A stretch of 64,000 bases of DNA from JAEUOS01 sp965279115 (GCA_965279115.1 OZ257137.1:4340001-4404000), one strand, 5' to 3'. Positions 18,426-28,374 are shown, numbered from the stretch's first letter. Translations and numbers: made by a program. Notes: a model not told the origin generated them from the letters alone.

Positions 18426-20974
18426 GCGGTTCGCAAGGCAGGCCCAGGGGTTCCGCTGCGGCCGATACCGGTACCGGCGACTTGTTCGCCATCATGAATG
18501 ACACAAACGAAGTGGAAAGCACGCAAGTGAATCAGCAAGACGAACAACAAGACATGCCGGCCGATCTGGTCGTCGCTGCGGCTGATGCGACAGGCCCGGA
18601 TGTGGTTGAAGCCACGGCAGCATCACTGACTGGCGATTCCGCCGGAAGTGCGGGTGGCGGACAGCCTCCTTCCAGTGGCAGGCCGCTCCCGCCTTTGCCC
18701 GATGAAGACTACCTGCCGCTCGCCTTGTACGCCGAGCGTGCCTATCTGGACTACGCGGTGTCGGTGGTCAAGGGACGTGCCCTGCCCGATGTGGCCGACG
18801 GACAGAAGCCGGTGCAGCGACGCATCATCTTCTCGATGCACGAGATGGGCCTGGCTGCCAACGCCAAGCCGGTCAAGAGCGCGCGTGTGGTCGGCGACGT
18901 GCTGGGCAAGTTCCATCCCCATGGCGACCAGTCCGCCTACGACGCGCTGGTGCGCCTGGCGCAGGATTTTTCGCTGCGCTATCCGCTGATCGACGGCCAG
19001 GGCAATTTCGGCAGCCGCGACGGTGACGGCGCCGCCGCCATGCGCTACACGGAAGCGCGCCTGACGCCGATCGCGCGCCTGCTGCTCGACGAGCTGGGCA
19101 TGGGCACGGTGGACTTCGTGCCCAACTACGATGGCTCCTTCGAAGAGCCCAGGCGCCTGCCGGCACGCCTGCCCATGCTGTTGCTCAATGGCGCCTCCGG
19201 CATTGCCGTGGGCATGGCCACCGAGATCCCCTCGCACAACCTGCGCGAAGTGGCCAAGGCGGCGGTGGCGCTGATCCGCAAGCCCAGGCTGGGTGATGCC
19301 GAGATCATGGAAACCATCGCCGGGCCGGACTTTCCCGGCGGCGGCCAGATCATCTCTTCGAAGTCCGAGATCGCCGAAGCCTATGCCTCGGGACGCGGCT
19401 CGCTCAAGGTGCGCGCGCGCTGGATCACCGAGGATATGGCGCGCGGCCAGTGGCAGATCGTGGTGACCGAATTGCCGCCCGGCAGTTCCACCCAGAAGGT
19501 GCTCGAAGAGATCGAGGAACTCACCAATCCCAAGGTGCGTGCCGGCAAGAAGGCCTTGACGCCCGAGCAGCAGAACCTCAAGGCGCTGGTGCTTTCGGTG
19601 CTAGATACCGTGCGCGACGAGTCCGGCAAGGACGCCGCGGTGCGCCTGGTGTTCGAGCCCAAGACATCGAAGATCGACCAGACCGAGTTCATGACCGTGC
19701 TGCTGGCCCACACCAGCATGGAATCCTCGGTATCGATCAACATGGTGACCATCGGCCTGGACGGCCGGCCGCGCCAGAAGTCGTTGCGCGATGTGCTGGG
19801 CGAGTGGGTGGAATTCCGCTTCGACACCGTAACGCGACGCACCCGGCATCGCCTCGGCAAGGTGGACGACCGCATCCACATCCTCGAAGGGCGGATGATC
19901 GTTTACCTGAATATCGACAAGGTGATCCGCATCATCCGCGAGTCGGACGAACCCAAGCCGGCGCTGATGCAGGCCTTCAAGCTTACCGAGCGGCAGGCCG
20001 AGGACATCCTGGAGATTCGCCTGCGCCAGTTGGCACGGCTCGAAGGCATCAAGATCGAGCAGGAACTGAAGGAACTGCAAAACGAAAAGAAGGAACTCGA
20101 AACCCTGCTGGCGGACGACTCCGCGATGAAAAAGCTGGTCATCAAGGAGATCGAGGCCGACGCCAAGCAGTTTGGCGACGAACGCCGCACGCTCATCGAG
20201 GAATCCGGCCGTTCGGTGGTGACGCAAACCGTGCCGGATGAGCCGGTCACCGTGATCTTCTCTGAAAAGGGCTGGGTGCGCGCGCGTTCCGGCCATGGCC
20301 ATGATGCGAGCCTGTTCACCTTCAAGGAAGGCGACGCCCTGTACGGCACCTTCGAGTGCCGCACGGTGGATCAGGCGGTGCTGATCGGCTCCAACGGTCG
20401 CGCCTACTCCGTGCCCGTGGCGCAGTTGCCGGGCGCGCGCGGTGACGGCGTGCCGGTCACCTCACTCATCGACCTGGAATCCGGAACAAGGGTACTGCAC
20501 ATGCTGGCCGGGCCGCCGGAGCAGCGCTTGCTGGTGGCGTCTACCAACGGGTACGGCTTTGTCAGCAAGATCGGCGACCTCATCTCGCGTGTGAAGGGCG
20601 GCAAGGCTTTCATGAAGATCGACGAGAAAAGCGAACCGCTGCGGCCCACGCTCATCAGGGAAGGGCAGGTCAAGGTGGCCGTGATGGGCACCGTGCAGCG
20701 CCTGCTGGTGTTCGCCATCGACGAGGTGAGCACGCTCGCCAGCGGTCGCGGCGTGATCCTGATGGAACTCGACCAGAAGGAGAAACTGCTCGCGGTCGCA
20801 GCAGTCGGCAGCGGCGGCGTCGTGGTCGAAGGCGCCGGGCGCGGCGGCAAGGAATTCAACGTCGCGCTCGACCTGCGCGCGCTGAAACCCTACGAGGGCA
20901 AGCGTGCGCGCAAGGGCAAACTGTTGCTTGACAAGATCCGCGCCGCCGGCATGCGGACGGCTGAAGCGGTGTAA
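18422..20974 (+). CDS. parC: DNA topoisomerase IV subunit A with N-terminal extension
   Basis: 850 residues. The conserved core starts near residue 95 (LPPLPDEDYLPLALYAERAY). It includes VVKGRALPDVADGQKPVQRR and the catalytic Tyr at about 209 in AAMRYTEARLTPIA. A coiled-coil/primary dimer gate follows (EDILEIRLRQLARLEGIKIE), then a C-terminal beta-propeller with degenerate repeats. The first about 95 residues are Ala/Asp/Glu-rich and are not part of the family core. The GTG start overlaps the upstream stop and has an AAGGCGGGG site. An ATG at 18494 would shorten the extension only partly. It partners with ParE. Confidence 0.93.
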   Translation: MSGSQGRPRGSAAADTGTGDLFAIMNDTNEVESTQVNQQDEQQDMPADLVVAAADATGPDVVEATAASLTGDSAGSAGGGQPPSSGRPLPPLPDEDYLPLALYAERAYLDYAVSVVKGRALPDVADGQKPVQRRIIFSMHEMGLAANAKPVKSARVVGDVLGKFHPHGDQSAYDALVRLAQDFSLRYPLIDGQGNFGSRDGDGAAAMRYTEARLTPIARLLLDELGMGTVDFVPNYDGSFEEPRRLPARLPMLLLNGASGIAVGMATEIPSHNLREVAKAAVALIRKPRLGDAEIMETIAGPDFPGGGQIISSKSEIAEAYASGRGSLKVRARWITEDMARGQWQIVVTELPPGSSTQKVLEEIEELTNPKVRAGKKALTPEQQNLKALVLSVLDTVRDESGKDAAVRLVFEPKTSKIDQTEFMTVLLAHTSMESSVSINMVTIGLDGRPRQKSLRDVLGEWVEFRFDTVTRRTRHRLGKVDDRIHILEGRMIVYLNIDKVIRIIRESDEPKPALMQAFKLTERQAEDILEIRLRQLARLEGIKIEQELKELQNEKKELETLLADDSAMKKLVIKEIEADAKQFGDERRTLIEESGRSVVTQTVPDEPVTVIFSEKGWVRARSGHGHDASLFTFKEGDALYGTFECRTVDQAVLIGSNGRAYSVPVAQLPGARGDGVPVTSLIDLESGTRVLHMLAGPPEQRLLVASTNGYGFVSKIGDLISRVKGGKAFMKIDEKSEPLRPTLIREGQVKVAVMGTVQRLLVFAIDEVSTLASGRGVILMELDQKEKLLAVAAVGSGGVVVEGAGRGGKEFNVALDLRALKPYEGKRARKGKLLLDKIRAAGMRTAEAV

Positions 20975-20992
20975 CCAGGGCGGGGCGGCACC

Positions 20993-23900
20993 GTGACCGA
21001 CCGCCTGCAGTGCGTCGAATGCGGCGAGCCGCATTCGGCGCGTCAGAAGTTTTGCGGTGAATGCGGGATCCGGCTGCCCGTCCGGCTTGCCGAGCAGGAG
21101 CACCTGTCTCCCGCACTGGCTGCGGGAGAACGCAAGCAGGTCACGGTTCTGTTCTGCGACATCGTCGATTCGACACCTCTAGCGGCACGCCTCGGCGCTG
21201 ATCGCATGCACGAGGTGATCACCGAGTTCGTTGCTCTCGTCAAGGCCAATGTCGGTGCTTATGACGGGGACCTGAGCAAATTTCTGGGCGACGGGTTCAT
21301 GGCCGTTTTTGGTGCGCCCATTGCCCGGGAGGACCACGCCGTGCGTGCTGCGATGGCTGCGCTCGCGATCCGCGATGCCGTAGCGGGACGCGCCTGGCCA
21401 GCCGTCGGCGGCGATGGTCGATTGCAAATCCGGGTCGGACTCAACTCCGGTCCGGTGGTATTCGGCAGCGTCGGGGATGGCGACGGCCTGCAAGCGACGG
21501 CCATCGGCGATACCGCCAATGTGGCTGCACGCATGCAGACGCAGGCTCGACCCGGCCAGGTGGCATGCAGCGAGGGCGTGGCGCAGGCCATCCGCGGCGT
21601 GGTCGCATGTCGGCCGCTCGGTTTGCGCGAACTCAAGGGCAAGCCGCAGCCGGTACCCGTGTTCGAGCTCGTAGGGCCGCGCACCACCCAGTCTGATCGG
21701 GGCAGTGACACCGGCAACGGCGCAGGCAGCCTGCTCGGGCGCGAATCCGAATGGGCGGTGCTATCTGCTGCGCTAGACGCGCTCGCAACCGGCCGGGGCA
21801 GTGTGATCACCCTTGCGGGCGAGGCCGGTCTTGGCAAGTCGCGCCTTTTGTCCGAACTGCGCAAATACGCAGCCAGCCTGAACATGCAGTGCGCGCAGGG
21901 GGCTTGCATTTCGTACGGCAAATCCCTCAGTTACAGGCCGTTTCGCGAAGCCTTGCAAAATGGTCTGGCGCTCGCGGACGCTGACAGCGAGGAGATCGCA
22001 CTACGCAAGCTGGCGGATGTTTTTGCATGGCGGTTTGGCGACGAGGGCACGACCATGGTGCCCTTCATGGCGCTGTTGCTTGGCTTGAGTCCACCGGAAC
22101 CCATGGCCAGGCAGATCGATGCGCTTGACGGTCTGGCGGTCGGGCAGCAGATTTTCAAATGCAGCCTGCGGGTGGTTGAACAGCTGGCGCTAGAGCGGCC
22201 GTTGGTGTTCATCCTCGATGACTGGCAATGGGCCGACGCCTCGTCCGAGGGCTTGCTGCATCACCTCCTGCCACTCGTCGACCGGGTGCCCGTGTTGTTC
22301 GCGCTGGCGTCGCGGCCGATTGCAGGCGGCATTCTGCCGGCATTCGAAAGCGTCGCCGGGACGGACAGCGTACTTGCACCCGCGATTCATCGCATCGATC
22401 TGCGCCCCCTGGACGAGCCATCGGCAAGCCAGCTCGTCAAGCGCCTGCTTGGACGCGGAGATGTGCCCGCGCAACTACAGGCGCGGGCGTTCATGCAGGC
22501 ACAGGGCAACCCTTTCTATATCGGGGAACTTGTGCAAATGCTGGTGGGCACCCGGGCCATCGAATTCGATGTGGTGGCGGGGCAGTGGCGACAGACAGGC
22601 AGATCCGCCAGCGTGGCCCTGCCGGAGGGTATAGATGGGGTGATCCAGGCGCGCATCGACCAACTCGATGCAGAGGCCAAGCAATTGCTCAAGACCGCGG
22701 CGGTGATCGGCAGGCGGGTCTCGCCGGTGGTACTCGCGTCGGTGGCCGGCAGTCTGCCCGGGTTTGATCAGTGCGTGTCACGGCTGGTCAAGGCGCAAAT
22801 GCTGGAACGCGAGTCCGGCCATGCGGATGGCGACTGGATGTTCCGGCACCCGTTGCTGCATCAGGCGGTGTACGACAGTCTGCTCGTCGGGCAACGCCGC
22901 GAATTGCACCTGCAGGGCGGCCTGGTGATGGAGGGCCTGTTTGAAGCTCGTCTCGAGGAGCACTGTGCGGTCCTGGCGCATCACTTCTCGCTGGCCGATG
23001 ACGGTGCGCGTGCGCGCAAATACCTGTTGCTGGCGGGCAAGCATGCCGGCCGGATCGCAGCCGACGCCGAAGCGCTGGCCCTGTACGAGAACGCATTGCG
23101 GGCAGGGGGCGCGGCCGGTCAGATGACCGACCTGATCGGCCGCACCGATATCGCCGCCAGCATGGCTGAAGCGCTGCACCGGCTCGGCCGCAACGACGCA
23201 GCTCTCGGGCACGCACTCGAGGCTTTGGCCGAACTGGGTTTTGAATTTCCAGGCGGCGCGCGCGAGATCCGGCTGGCCATCGGCGTCAGGCTCGCCGGGC
23301 GCGCGTCACGGCCGCTGCTGCGGCCGGCGCGTGCACCGGCAGATGCGGCCTATGCCATCGCCGCGCGCCTGTTCGAGGTGGTGGGCGCGATCGATTACTT
23401 TCTCGATCCACCGCGCTTTGTGCTGGGCATCCTCACCATGCTGGAGGAAGCCGAGAAACGACCACTGTCGCGTGCGCTCGCGGTAAGCACCGCGTCGCTG
23501 GGATTGATTTTCGATACGCTCGGCCAGCATCGCCTGGGCGCGATGATGCATCGCCGCGCCATGCGCCACGCGCAGGAGCTCGGAGACGACCTCACGCTCG
23601 GATACTGCAACCATCTTCTCGGCCTGCACCAGTATGGCAATGGCAAGTGGACCGCCGCGTTGTCGACGCTGGCCATTGGCACCGCACAACTGGAACGCGC
23701 CGGGCATCTGCGCTACCTGGCCTCGTGCATGGGAGCCAACTACTTCGTGTTGCGCTCGATGGGCGATCCGCGCTGGCTCGACCTTGCCGAGAATCAACGG
23801 CAGGTCGCCACGGCCGCAAACGACGAGCACGCGATCGCCTGGGCGGTCAATGCGGCAGGCGTAGCCCACCTTTATCGCGGCGACCACACGGCGGCGAGAC

Positions 23901-24466
23901 CGCTGTTCGAGAAGGCGAGCATCGCCTATGAGGCCATTCCCGACTATCGCTTTCTTTCCGGTGCCTATGCCCGGCGAGCGCTATGTCACGCGCTTGCCGG
24001 TGAACTCGACACGGCAACGCAATTGCTGGAGCGCAGCCATACGCTGGTACGGCGATACCGCGTCAGTGGGATTTCTGCCTCGGCTGCGCTGCTGGTGGGC
24101 GCGGAGGCCTGGCTATGCGTAGCCGGCGCGCTTGCACCTGGCGAGCACCGCGAACGGGCATTGCAGCAGGCGCGGCTGGCCTGTGTGCGTGCCACCCGGC
24201 ACGGGCGCGGCGTCGGGGATGAGAGCGCTGCCGAGGCGCTGCGACTGAACGGGATGCTTGCCTGCGTGTCCGGCGAGCATGCACTCGCCTCCCGTCATTT
24301 CAATGCAGCGCTGAAGGCGGCGCGCAGGATGGGCGCGAACCATGTATTGGCACGCACTCATCACGATATCGCCCAACTGCTTGGCGACCAGAGTCACGCG
24401 CAGCTCGCGCGCGACCTGTTCGCACAAACCGGCGCTGCGCCGCTCGTTCGCGCCAGCCGGGCTTAG
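20993..24466 (+). CDS. Class III adenylate/guanylate cyclase-AAA ATPase-TPR regulatory protein
   Basis: 1157 residues. A zinc-ribbon is at residues 7-24 (CVEC...CGEC). A class III nucleotide cyclase domain is at about 40-225, with metal-binding FCDIVDST, then SKFLGDGFMAVFGAP and a dimerisation region. A STAND/AAA-type ATPase follows, with Walker A GEAGLGKS at about 275 and Walker B LVFILDDWQWAD at about 405. The C-terminal half is helical, with TPR-like repeats. This layout is common in proteobacteria and actinobacteria, where the ATPase/TPR part is thought to regulate the cyclase or act as a signalling scaffold. Nucleotide specificity cannot be read with confidence. The start is GTG. The 3' end overlaps the convergent oxidoreductase gene by 4 nt. 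Confidence 0.88.
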   Translation: MTDRLQCVECGEPHSARQKFCGECGIRLPVRLAEQEHLSPALAAGERKQVTVLFCDIVDSTPLAARLGADRMHEVITEFVALVKANVGAYDGDLSKFLGDGFMAVFGAPIAREDHAVRAAMAALAIRDAVAGRAWPAVGGDGRLQIRVGLNSGPVVFGSVGDGDGLQATAIGDTANVAARMQTQARPGQVACSEGVAQAIRGVVACRPLGLRELKGKPQPVPVFELVGPRTTQSDRGSDTGNGAGSLLGRESEWAVLSAALDALATGRGSVITLAGEAGLGKSRLLSELRKYAASLNMQCAQGACISYGKSLSYRPFREALQNGLALADADSEEIALRKLADVFAWRFGDEGTTMVPFMALLLGLSPPEPMARQIDALDGLAVGQQIFKCSLRVVEQLALERPLVFILDDWQWADASSEGLLHHLLPLVDRVPVLFALASRPIAGGILPAFESVAGTDSVLAPAIHRIDLRPLDEPSASQLVKRLLGRGDVPAQLQARAFMQAQGNPFYIGELVQMLVGTRAIEFDVVAGQWRQTGRSASVALPEGIDGVIQARIDQLDAEAKQLLKTAAVIGRRVSPVVLASVAGSLPGFDQCVSRLVKAQMLERESGHADGDWMFRHPLLHQAVYDSLLVGQRRELHLQGGLVMEGLFEARLEEHCAVLAHHFSLADDGARARKYLLLAGKHAGRIAADAEALALYENALRAGGAAGQMTDLIGRTDIAASMAEALHRLGRNDAALGHALEALAELGFEFPGGAREIRLAIGVRLAGRASRPLLRPARAPADAAYAIAARLFEVVGAIDYFLDPPRFVLGILTMLEEAEKRPLSRALAVSTASLGLIFDTLGQHRLGAMMHRRAMRHAQELGDDLTLGYCNHLLGLHQYGNGKWTAALSTLAIGTAQLERAGHLRYLASCMGANYFVLRSMGDPRWLDLAENQRQVATAANDEHAIAWAVNAAGVAHLYRGDHTAARPLFEKASIAYEAIPDYRFLSGAYARRALCHALAGELDTATQLLERSHTLVRRYRVSGISASAALLVGAEAWLCVAGALAPGEHRERALQQARLACVRATRHGRGVGDESAAEALRLNGMLACVSGEHALASRHFNAALKAARRMGANHVLARTHHDIAQLLGDQSHAQLARDLFAQTGAAPLVRASRA

Positions 24467-27400
24467 GCCCCCGCGCGGCAGCGCGCGATCCACTTGGCCG
24501 TGAGCTTCTCCTGCACGCCGTTTTGCGACAGACGGTCATTGAGCGCGGCGAAGTCCACCCGGTCGAGGTCCTGGTCCTGGTTGAAGCAGGAGAACACGTA
24601 GGTGGTTTCGCCGGTGACGGGGTCCTTCTGCGGCTGCAGGCACTGGGCGCAGATTTCCTTCATCATGCACTGCATGGGCGAGTTGATCGAGCCGATCGCC
24701 TCGTGCTTCGGCTTCATGTAGGGCTTCAGCACTTCATGCCGGGCGCGTGCCACCGCGGCCATCATGCGGTCCGAGCCAATGGCGATGATGCGGTCCGCGT
24801 CCGTGAGCGGGATGGCCGGCTCGCCGAGCTTGCCGGAGGCGTAGGACTCGATGGCCTGCACGATGTTGCCGACGAAGGTCTTGTCCTGCGGACGGGTCGG
24901 GGTGAAACCCGGCGCCTCGTCGCAGCACCACACCACAAGGTCGGCGGCACGCTCGATCTCCTCGACCTTGTAGCGGTCGATGATCTTCTTGTAGCCGGCG
25001 AAGTAGAGCACCTTGGAGCCGACGCTGCGGAACGCCTGGCCGATGGAGAACAGCACCGCGTTGCCGAGGCCGCCGCCCACCAGCGCCACGGTTTCACCGG
25101 GCACGATGTGGGTGGGCGCGCCGGTCGGGCCCATCAGGATGACCGGCTCGTCCTGCTTCAACAACGCGCACAAGTCGGATGAACCACCCATCTCCAGCAC
25201 GATGGTGGAAACCAGCCCCGCCTCGCGGTCGACCCAGGCGCCGGTGAGCGCCAGGCCTTCCATCTGCAGGCGCGTGCCTTTCGAGTAAATCGAGAGCGAT
25301 TCGAAGTTCTGCAGGCGATAGAACTGGCCGGGTTCGAAGCGCCGTGCCGCGGCCGGTGCCTTGAGCACGATTTCCACAATGGTGGGCGTGAGTCGGCGCA
25401 CCTCATGCACGGTGGCGCGCCATTCGCTGTTGAGCTTGTCCACCAGCGCCGCGCCGGCGATGGCCGTGGCGGGGCGTTGCGCCAGCACGCGGGTGACCAC
25501 CGGGTAGCCCTGCTTGGCCGAGCCCAGTGCCTTGACCACGTTGCCGAAGTACGAGGGGTGCACGTCGCCGAAGTAGGAAACGAAACGCCCGTCCGCCGCC
25601 TTCGAGAGCAGCACATTGGCCACCTGCGGCTTGGAGATGGAACTCTCGGGCTTGACCGGGTTGCCGGCCTCGTCGCAGGCGGCGAAGTACTTGCCTTCCA
25701 CCTTGAACTGCGCGCGCTCGGCATCGCTCCCTTCGCGCGACAGCACGGTGTTGGGCTGGGTGCCGGCGGCGACGAACACGGTGTGCGCGGGCAGCCAGGC
25801 GTCGCCGTCGGCCTCGAACTTGCCTTCGGCGTTCATGCGGCTGCGGGCGAAGGCCATGCCCTTGACCGCGCCGAAATTGTCGATGTCGATGCGTTTCGGC
25901 GTCAGGCACTCGGCAAAGCGGATGCCTTCCTGCAAGGCGAGTTCGACTTCCTCGTGGTTCAGGGTAAAGGAGGGGCTGTCGACCAAGCGCCGGCGGTAGG
26001 CGATGGTGGCGCCGCCCCAGCCCTGCAGGAGTTCGATGAAGCGCGGTTCACGGCCTTCGCGCGCCGCAGCCTCGCGCTCGGCACGGATGGCCTGGCCATG
26101 GGCGATGAACTCCTCGGCGATCTCGCGTTCTTCCGGCCGCCAGTTGGCGCGCACCACTTCGAGACCCTGTTCAGCCACCAGCACCTCGTGGCGGGCGAGG
26201 AACTTCTCGACCTGCACCTGGTAGTAGGCGAGCGATTCGGTGGCGGTGTCGATGGCCGTCAAGCCGCCGCCGATGATCACCACCGGCAGGCGCAATTGCA
26301 TGTTGGCGATGGAGTCGGCCTTGGCCGCGCCTGTCAGCTGCAGCGCCATCAGGAAGTCCGAGGCGGTACGCACGCCACGTGCAAAGCCGTTGGGAATGTC
26401 CAGCAGGGTGGGGCGGCCGGCGCCGATGGCCAGTGCCACGTGGTCGAAGCCCAGGTTCCACGCATCGTCGAGCGTGACCGTACCGCCAAAGCGCACGCCG
26501 CCAAACAAGGCAAATTCGGCACGCCGCTCCAGCAACAGGCGGATCACCTTGAGGAAGTTCTTGTCCCAGCGCACCGTGATGCCGTACTCGGCCACGCCGC
26601 CGAAGCCGGCCATGGTGCGTTCGTCCAGACTTTCCTTGAGGGTCTCGAAATCGTGGATCGGTTCGAAGGCGGCCCGGCTGCCGTCCAGGCGCACGCCGGA
26701 GATGGACTCGGGCAGCGGTTCGATCTTCAGGCCGTCGATGCCCACCACGGTGTGGCCGTCGTTCAGCAGGTTGTGGGCGAGGCCGAAGCCGGCCGGGCCC
26801 ATGCCCGCCACCAGTACCTTGCGACCGGTGGGCGCCGCCGGCATCCAGCGCCTGAGGTTGAGAGGGTTCCAGCGGGTGAGGAGCGAGTAGATCTCGAAGC
26901 CCCACGGCAGCGCCAGCACGTCCTTGAGGGTGCGGGTCTCGGCCTGTGGAATGTTGACCGGCTCCTGCTTCTGGTAGATGCAGGACTTCATGCAGTCATT
27001 GCAGATGCGGTGCCCGGTGGCGGCGGCCAGCGGGTTGTCCACCGTGATGATGGCCAGCGCGCCCACGGCGTGGCCGGCCACCTTGGCCATGTGGAACTCG
27101 CTGATCTTTTCTTCCAGCGGGCAGCCGGCCTGGCGCACGCCGAAGACAGTGCGCTTGAAGGCCACGCTGCCATCGGCGGCAGGCTTTTCCTTCAGGCCGC
27201 GCGAGCAGGAGTCCTTGCCCTGCTTGTGGCACCAGATGCAGTAGTTGGCCTGGTCCAGCGCGCCGGTAAGGTCGGTGCCCTGGTCGGTGAGCTTGAAGCC
27301 CTTGCGGCGGCGGATATGCTCGGGCTTGATGGTGAAAGTGGTGGTGCCGTCGATGGCATGCTTGTCGATGACGTGGTCGATCACCGTGAGCGGGTCGACC

Positions 27401-27981
27401 TTCCTGGGCGCCTTGAACAGCACGCCATGGTGGTGGCGGTGCGCGCCGGCCTCGCTTTGCAGGGCCCAGGCGGCGTACTTCAGCGCCGCATCCAGGCTGC
27501 CGGCGAAGGTGGTTTCCTCGGTGCTCCAGCGCGTGACATGGCGCGCGAAGGCCAGTTCGAAAGCAGCGATGTCGGCGATATCGGCGCCGATCAGCCCGCA
27601 GATTTCCGCCGTCAGCGCGGCGCTGTCGAACGCGGCCACGGCCGCGGCGTCGAAGCCCTTGGCGGCCTTGCGCTGCACGAACTGGCGCTTGACCTCGAAC
27701 ACCGGCGCCAATTCGTGGTGCTGTTCGGCCAGTGCGCTCACCTGCGCCGAAATGCCGAACAGCCTGCCGATGAAATCGTCCACATGCGGCGTCACGCCCA
27801 GCAGCAACTCGGACTCTTCCTTGAGGCCGAGTTTTGCGGGATCCTTGCGGGCTTCGGTCAGCTTGGCCCACAGTCCCATGTCGGATTCGGCCAGCTGCGC
27901 AACAAAGGCGGCGTCGACGCGTTCCAGGCCGGCACGGTCGTAAAGGTCGGAAAAGCGCAGGTTGAAGGCGAGATTGAGCAT
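24463..27981 (-). CDS. Fused FAD-dependent oxidoreductase (GltD-type plus PyrK/FNR-type domains)
   Basis: 1172 residues. The N-terminal 350 residues are a helical region with cysteine motifs (YCIWCHKQGKDSC and CNDCMKSC) that look Fe-S binding. A GltD-like FAD/NAD(P) domain starts near residue 390 (VLVAGMGPAGFGLAHNLL), with a second dinucleotide site PVVIIGGGLTAIDTATE. From about 850 a PyrK/ferredoxin-NADP reductase-like module follows (RRFEPGQFYRLQNFESL, PTGAPTHIVPGETVALVGGG). Near the C-terminus lies a cysteine patch, CMMKEICAQC. Domain order recalls NfnA/NfnB transhydrogenase or PyrK-GltD fusions. It probably moves electrons between NAD(P)H and the ferredoxin encoded just upstream. The physiological role is unproven. 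Confidence 0.82.
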   Translation of the reverse strand: MLNLAFNLRFSDLYDRAGLERVDAAFVAQLAESDMGLWAKLTEARKDPAKLGLKEESELLLGVTPHVDDFIGRLFGISAQVSALAEQHHELAPVFEVKRQFVQRKAAKGFDAAAVAAFDSAALTAEICGLIGADIADIAAFELAFARHVTRWSTEETTFAGSLDAALKYAAWALQSEAGAHRHHHGVLFKAPRKVDPLTVIDHVIDKHAIDGTTTFTIKPEHIRRRKGFKLTDQGTDLTGALDQANYCIWCHKQGKDSCSRGLKEKPAADGSVAFKRTVFGVRQAGCPLEEKISEFHMAKVAGHAVGALAIITVDNPLAAATGHRICNDCMKSCIYQKQEPVNIPQAETRTLKDVLALPWGFEIYSLLTRWNPLNLRRWMPAAPTGRKVLVAGMGPAGFGLAHNLLNDGHTVVGIDGLKIEPLPESISGVRLDGSRAAFEPIHDFETLKESLDERTMAGFGGVAEYGITVRWDKNFLKVIRLLLERRAEFALFGGVRFGGTVTLDDAWNLGFDHVALAIGAGRPTLLDIPNGFARGVRTASDFLMALQLTGAAKADSIANMQLRLPVVIIGGGLTAIDTATESLAYYQVQVEKFLARHEVLVAEQGLEVVRANWRPEEREIAEEFIAHGQAIRAEREAAAREGREPRFIELLQGWGGATIAYRRRLVDSPSFTLNHEEVELALQEGIRFAECLTPKRIDIDNFGAVKGMAFARSRMNAEGKFEADGDAWLPAHTVFVAAGTQPNTVLSREGSDAERAQFKVEGKYFAACDEAGNPVKPESSISKPQVANVLLSKAADGRFVSYFGDVHPSYFGNVVKALGSAKQGYPVVTRVLAQRPATAIAGAALVDKLNSEWRATVHEVRRLTPTIVEIVLKAPAAARRFEPGQFYRLQNFESLSIYSKGTRLQMEGLALTGAWVDREAGLVSTIVLEMGGSSDLCALLKQDEPVILMGPTGAPTHIVPGETVALVGGGLGNAVLFSIGQAFRSVGSKVLYFAGYKKIIDRYKVEEIERAADLVVWCCDEAPGFTPTRPQDKTFVGNIVQAIESYASGKLGEPAIPLTDADRIIAIGSDRMMAAVARARHEVLKPYMKPKHEAIGSINSPMQCMMKEICAQCLQPQKDPVTGETTYVFSCFNQDQDLDRVDFAALNDRLSQNGVQEKLTAKWIARCRAGA

Positions 27982-27996
27982 GGGGTCAGTCCGTGT

Positions 27997-28021
27997 AAAA
28001 AAAAAGGCCGCTGGTGCGGCC
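27997..28021 (-). terminator. Intrinsic terminator between ferredoxin and the oxidoreductase
   Basis: On the minus strand GGCCGC-ACCA-GCGGCC (28006-28021) is followed by nine T's (27997-28005). It lies 27 nt after the ferredoxin stop and its T-tract ends only 15 nt before the oxidoreductase start codon. Either the big gene depends on read-through or it has a very short leader of its own. Confidence 0.85.
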
Positions 28022-28047
28022 CTTTGGCTCCGGTGAGGCGGCGGGCT

Positions 28048-28374
28048 TCAGCCTCGATCCAGTAGGGGCAGCTTGTCGGTCTTGTCTTTCCAGTCGTCGG
28101 CGTCGGGCATCGGCGCCTTGGTCTTGGTGATCGACGCCCAGGTTTTGGCCAGTTCCACATTCAGATCGGTGAAATGCTTTTGCCCGTCCGGCACGTCTTC
28201 CTCGGCGTAAATCGCATTGACCGGGCACTCAGGGATGCAGACGGCGCAATCGATGCATTCATCCGGGTCGATCACCAGCATGTTCGGCCCTTCGCGGAAG
28301 CAATCAACGGGGCATACGTCCACACAATCGGTGTACTTGCACTTGATGCAGGATTCGGTAACTACGTGGGTCAT
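28048..28374 (-). CDS. fdxA: Two-cluster ferredoxin (FdxA-like, 3Fe-4S/4Fe-4S)
   Basis: 108 residues from ATG 28374; the longer frame to 28434 has no support. The N-terminus is THVVTESCIKCKYTDCVDVC followed by PVDCF, the 7-Fe ferredoxin pattern. The second cluster motif is CIDCAVCIPECPVNAI. A C-terminal extension with DWKDKTDKLP is usual in the proteobacterial FdxA family. It is a soluble one-electron carrier and a likely partner of the downstream fused flavoprotein. Confidence 0.93.
   Translation of the reverse strand: MTHVVTESCIKCKYTDCVDVCPVDCFREGPNMLVIDPDECIDCAVCIPECPVNAIYAEEDVPDGQKHFTDLNVELAKTWASITKTKAPMPDADDWKDKTDKLPLLDRG

Noticed and set aside
25405..28065. An 886-codon plus-strand open frame opposite the oxidoreductase gene
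   Set aside because: It is a high-GC antisense shadow: no recognisable domains, low-complexity Gly/Ala/Arg/His composition, and the minus frame has clear FAD motifs.
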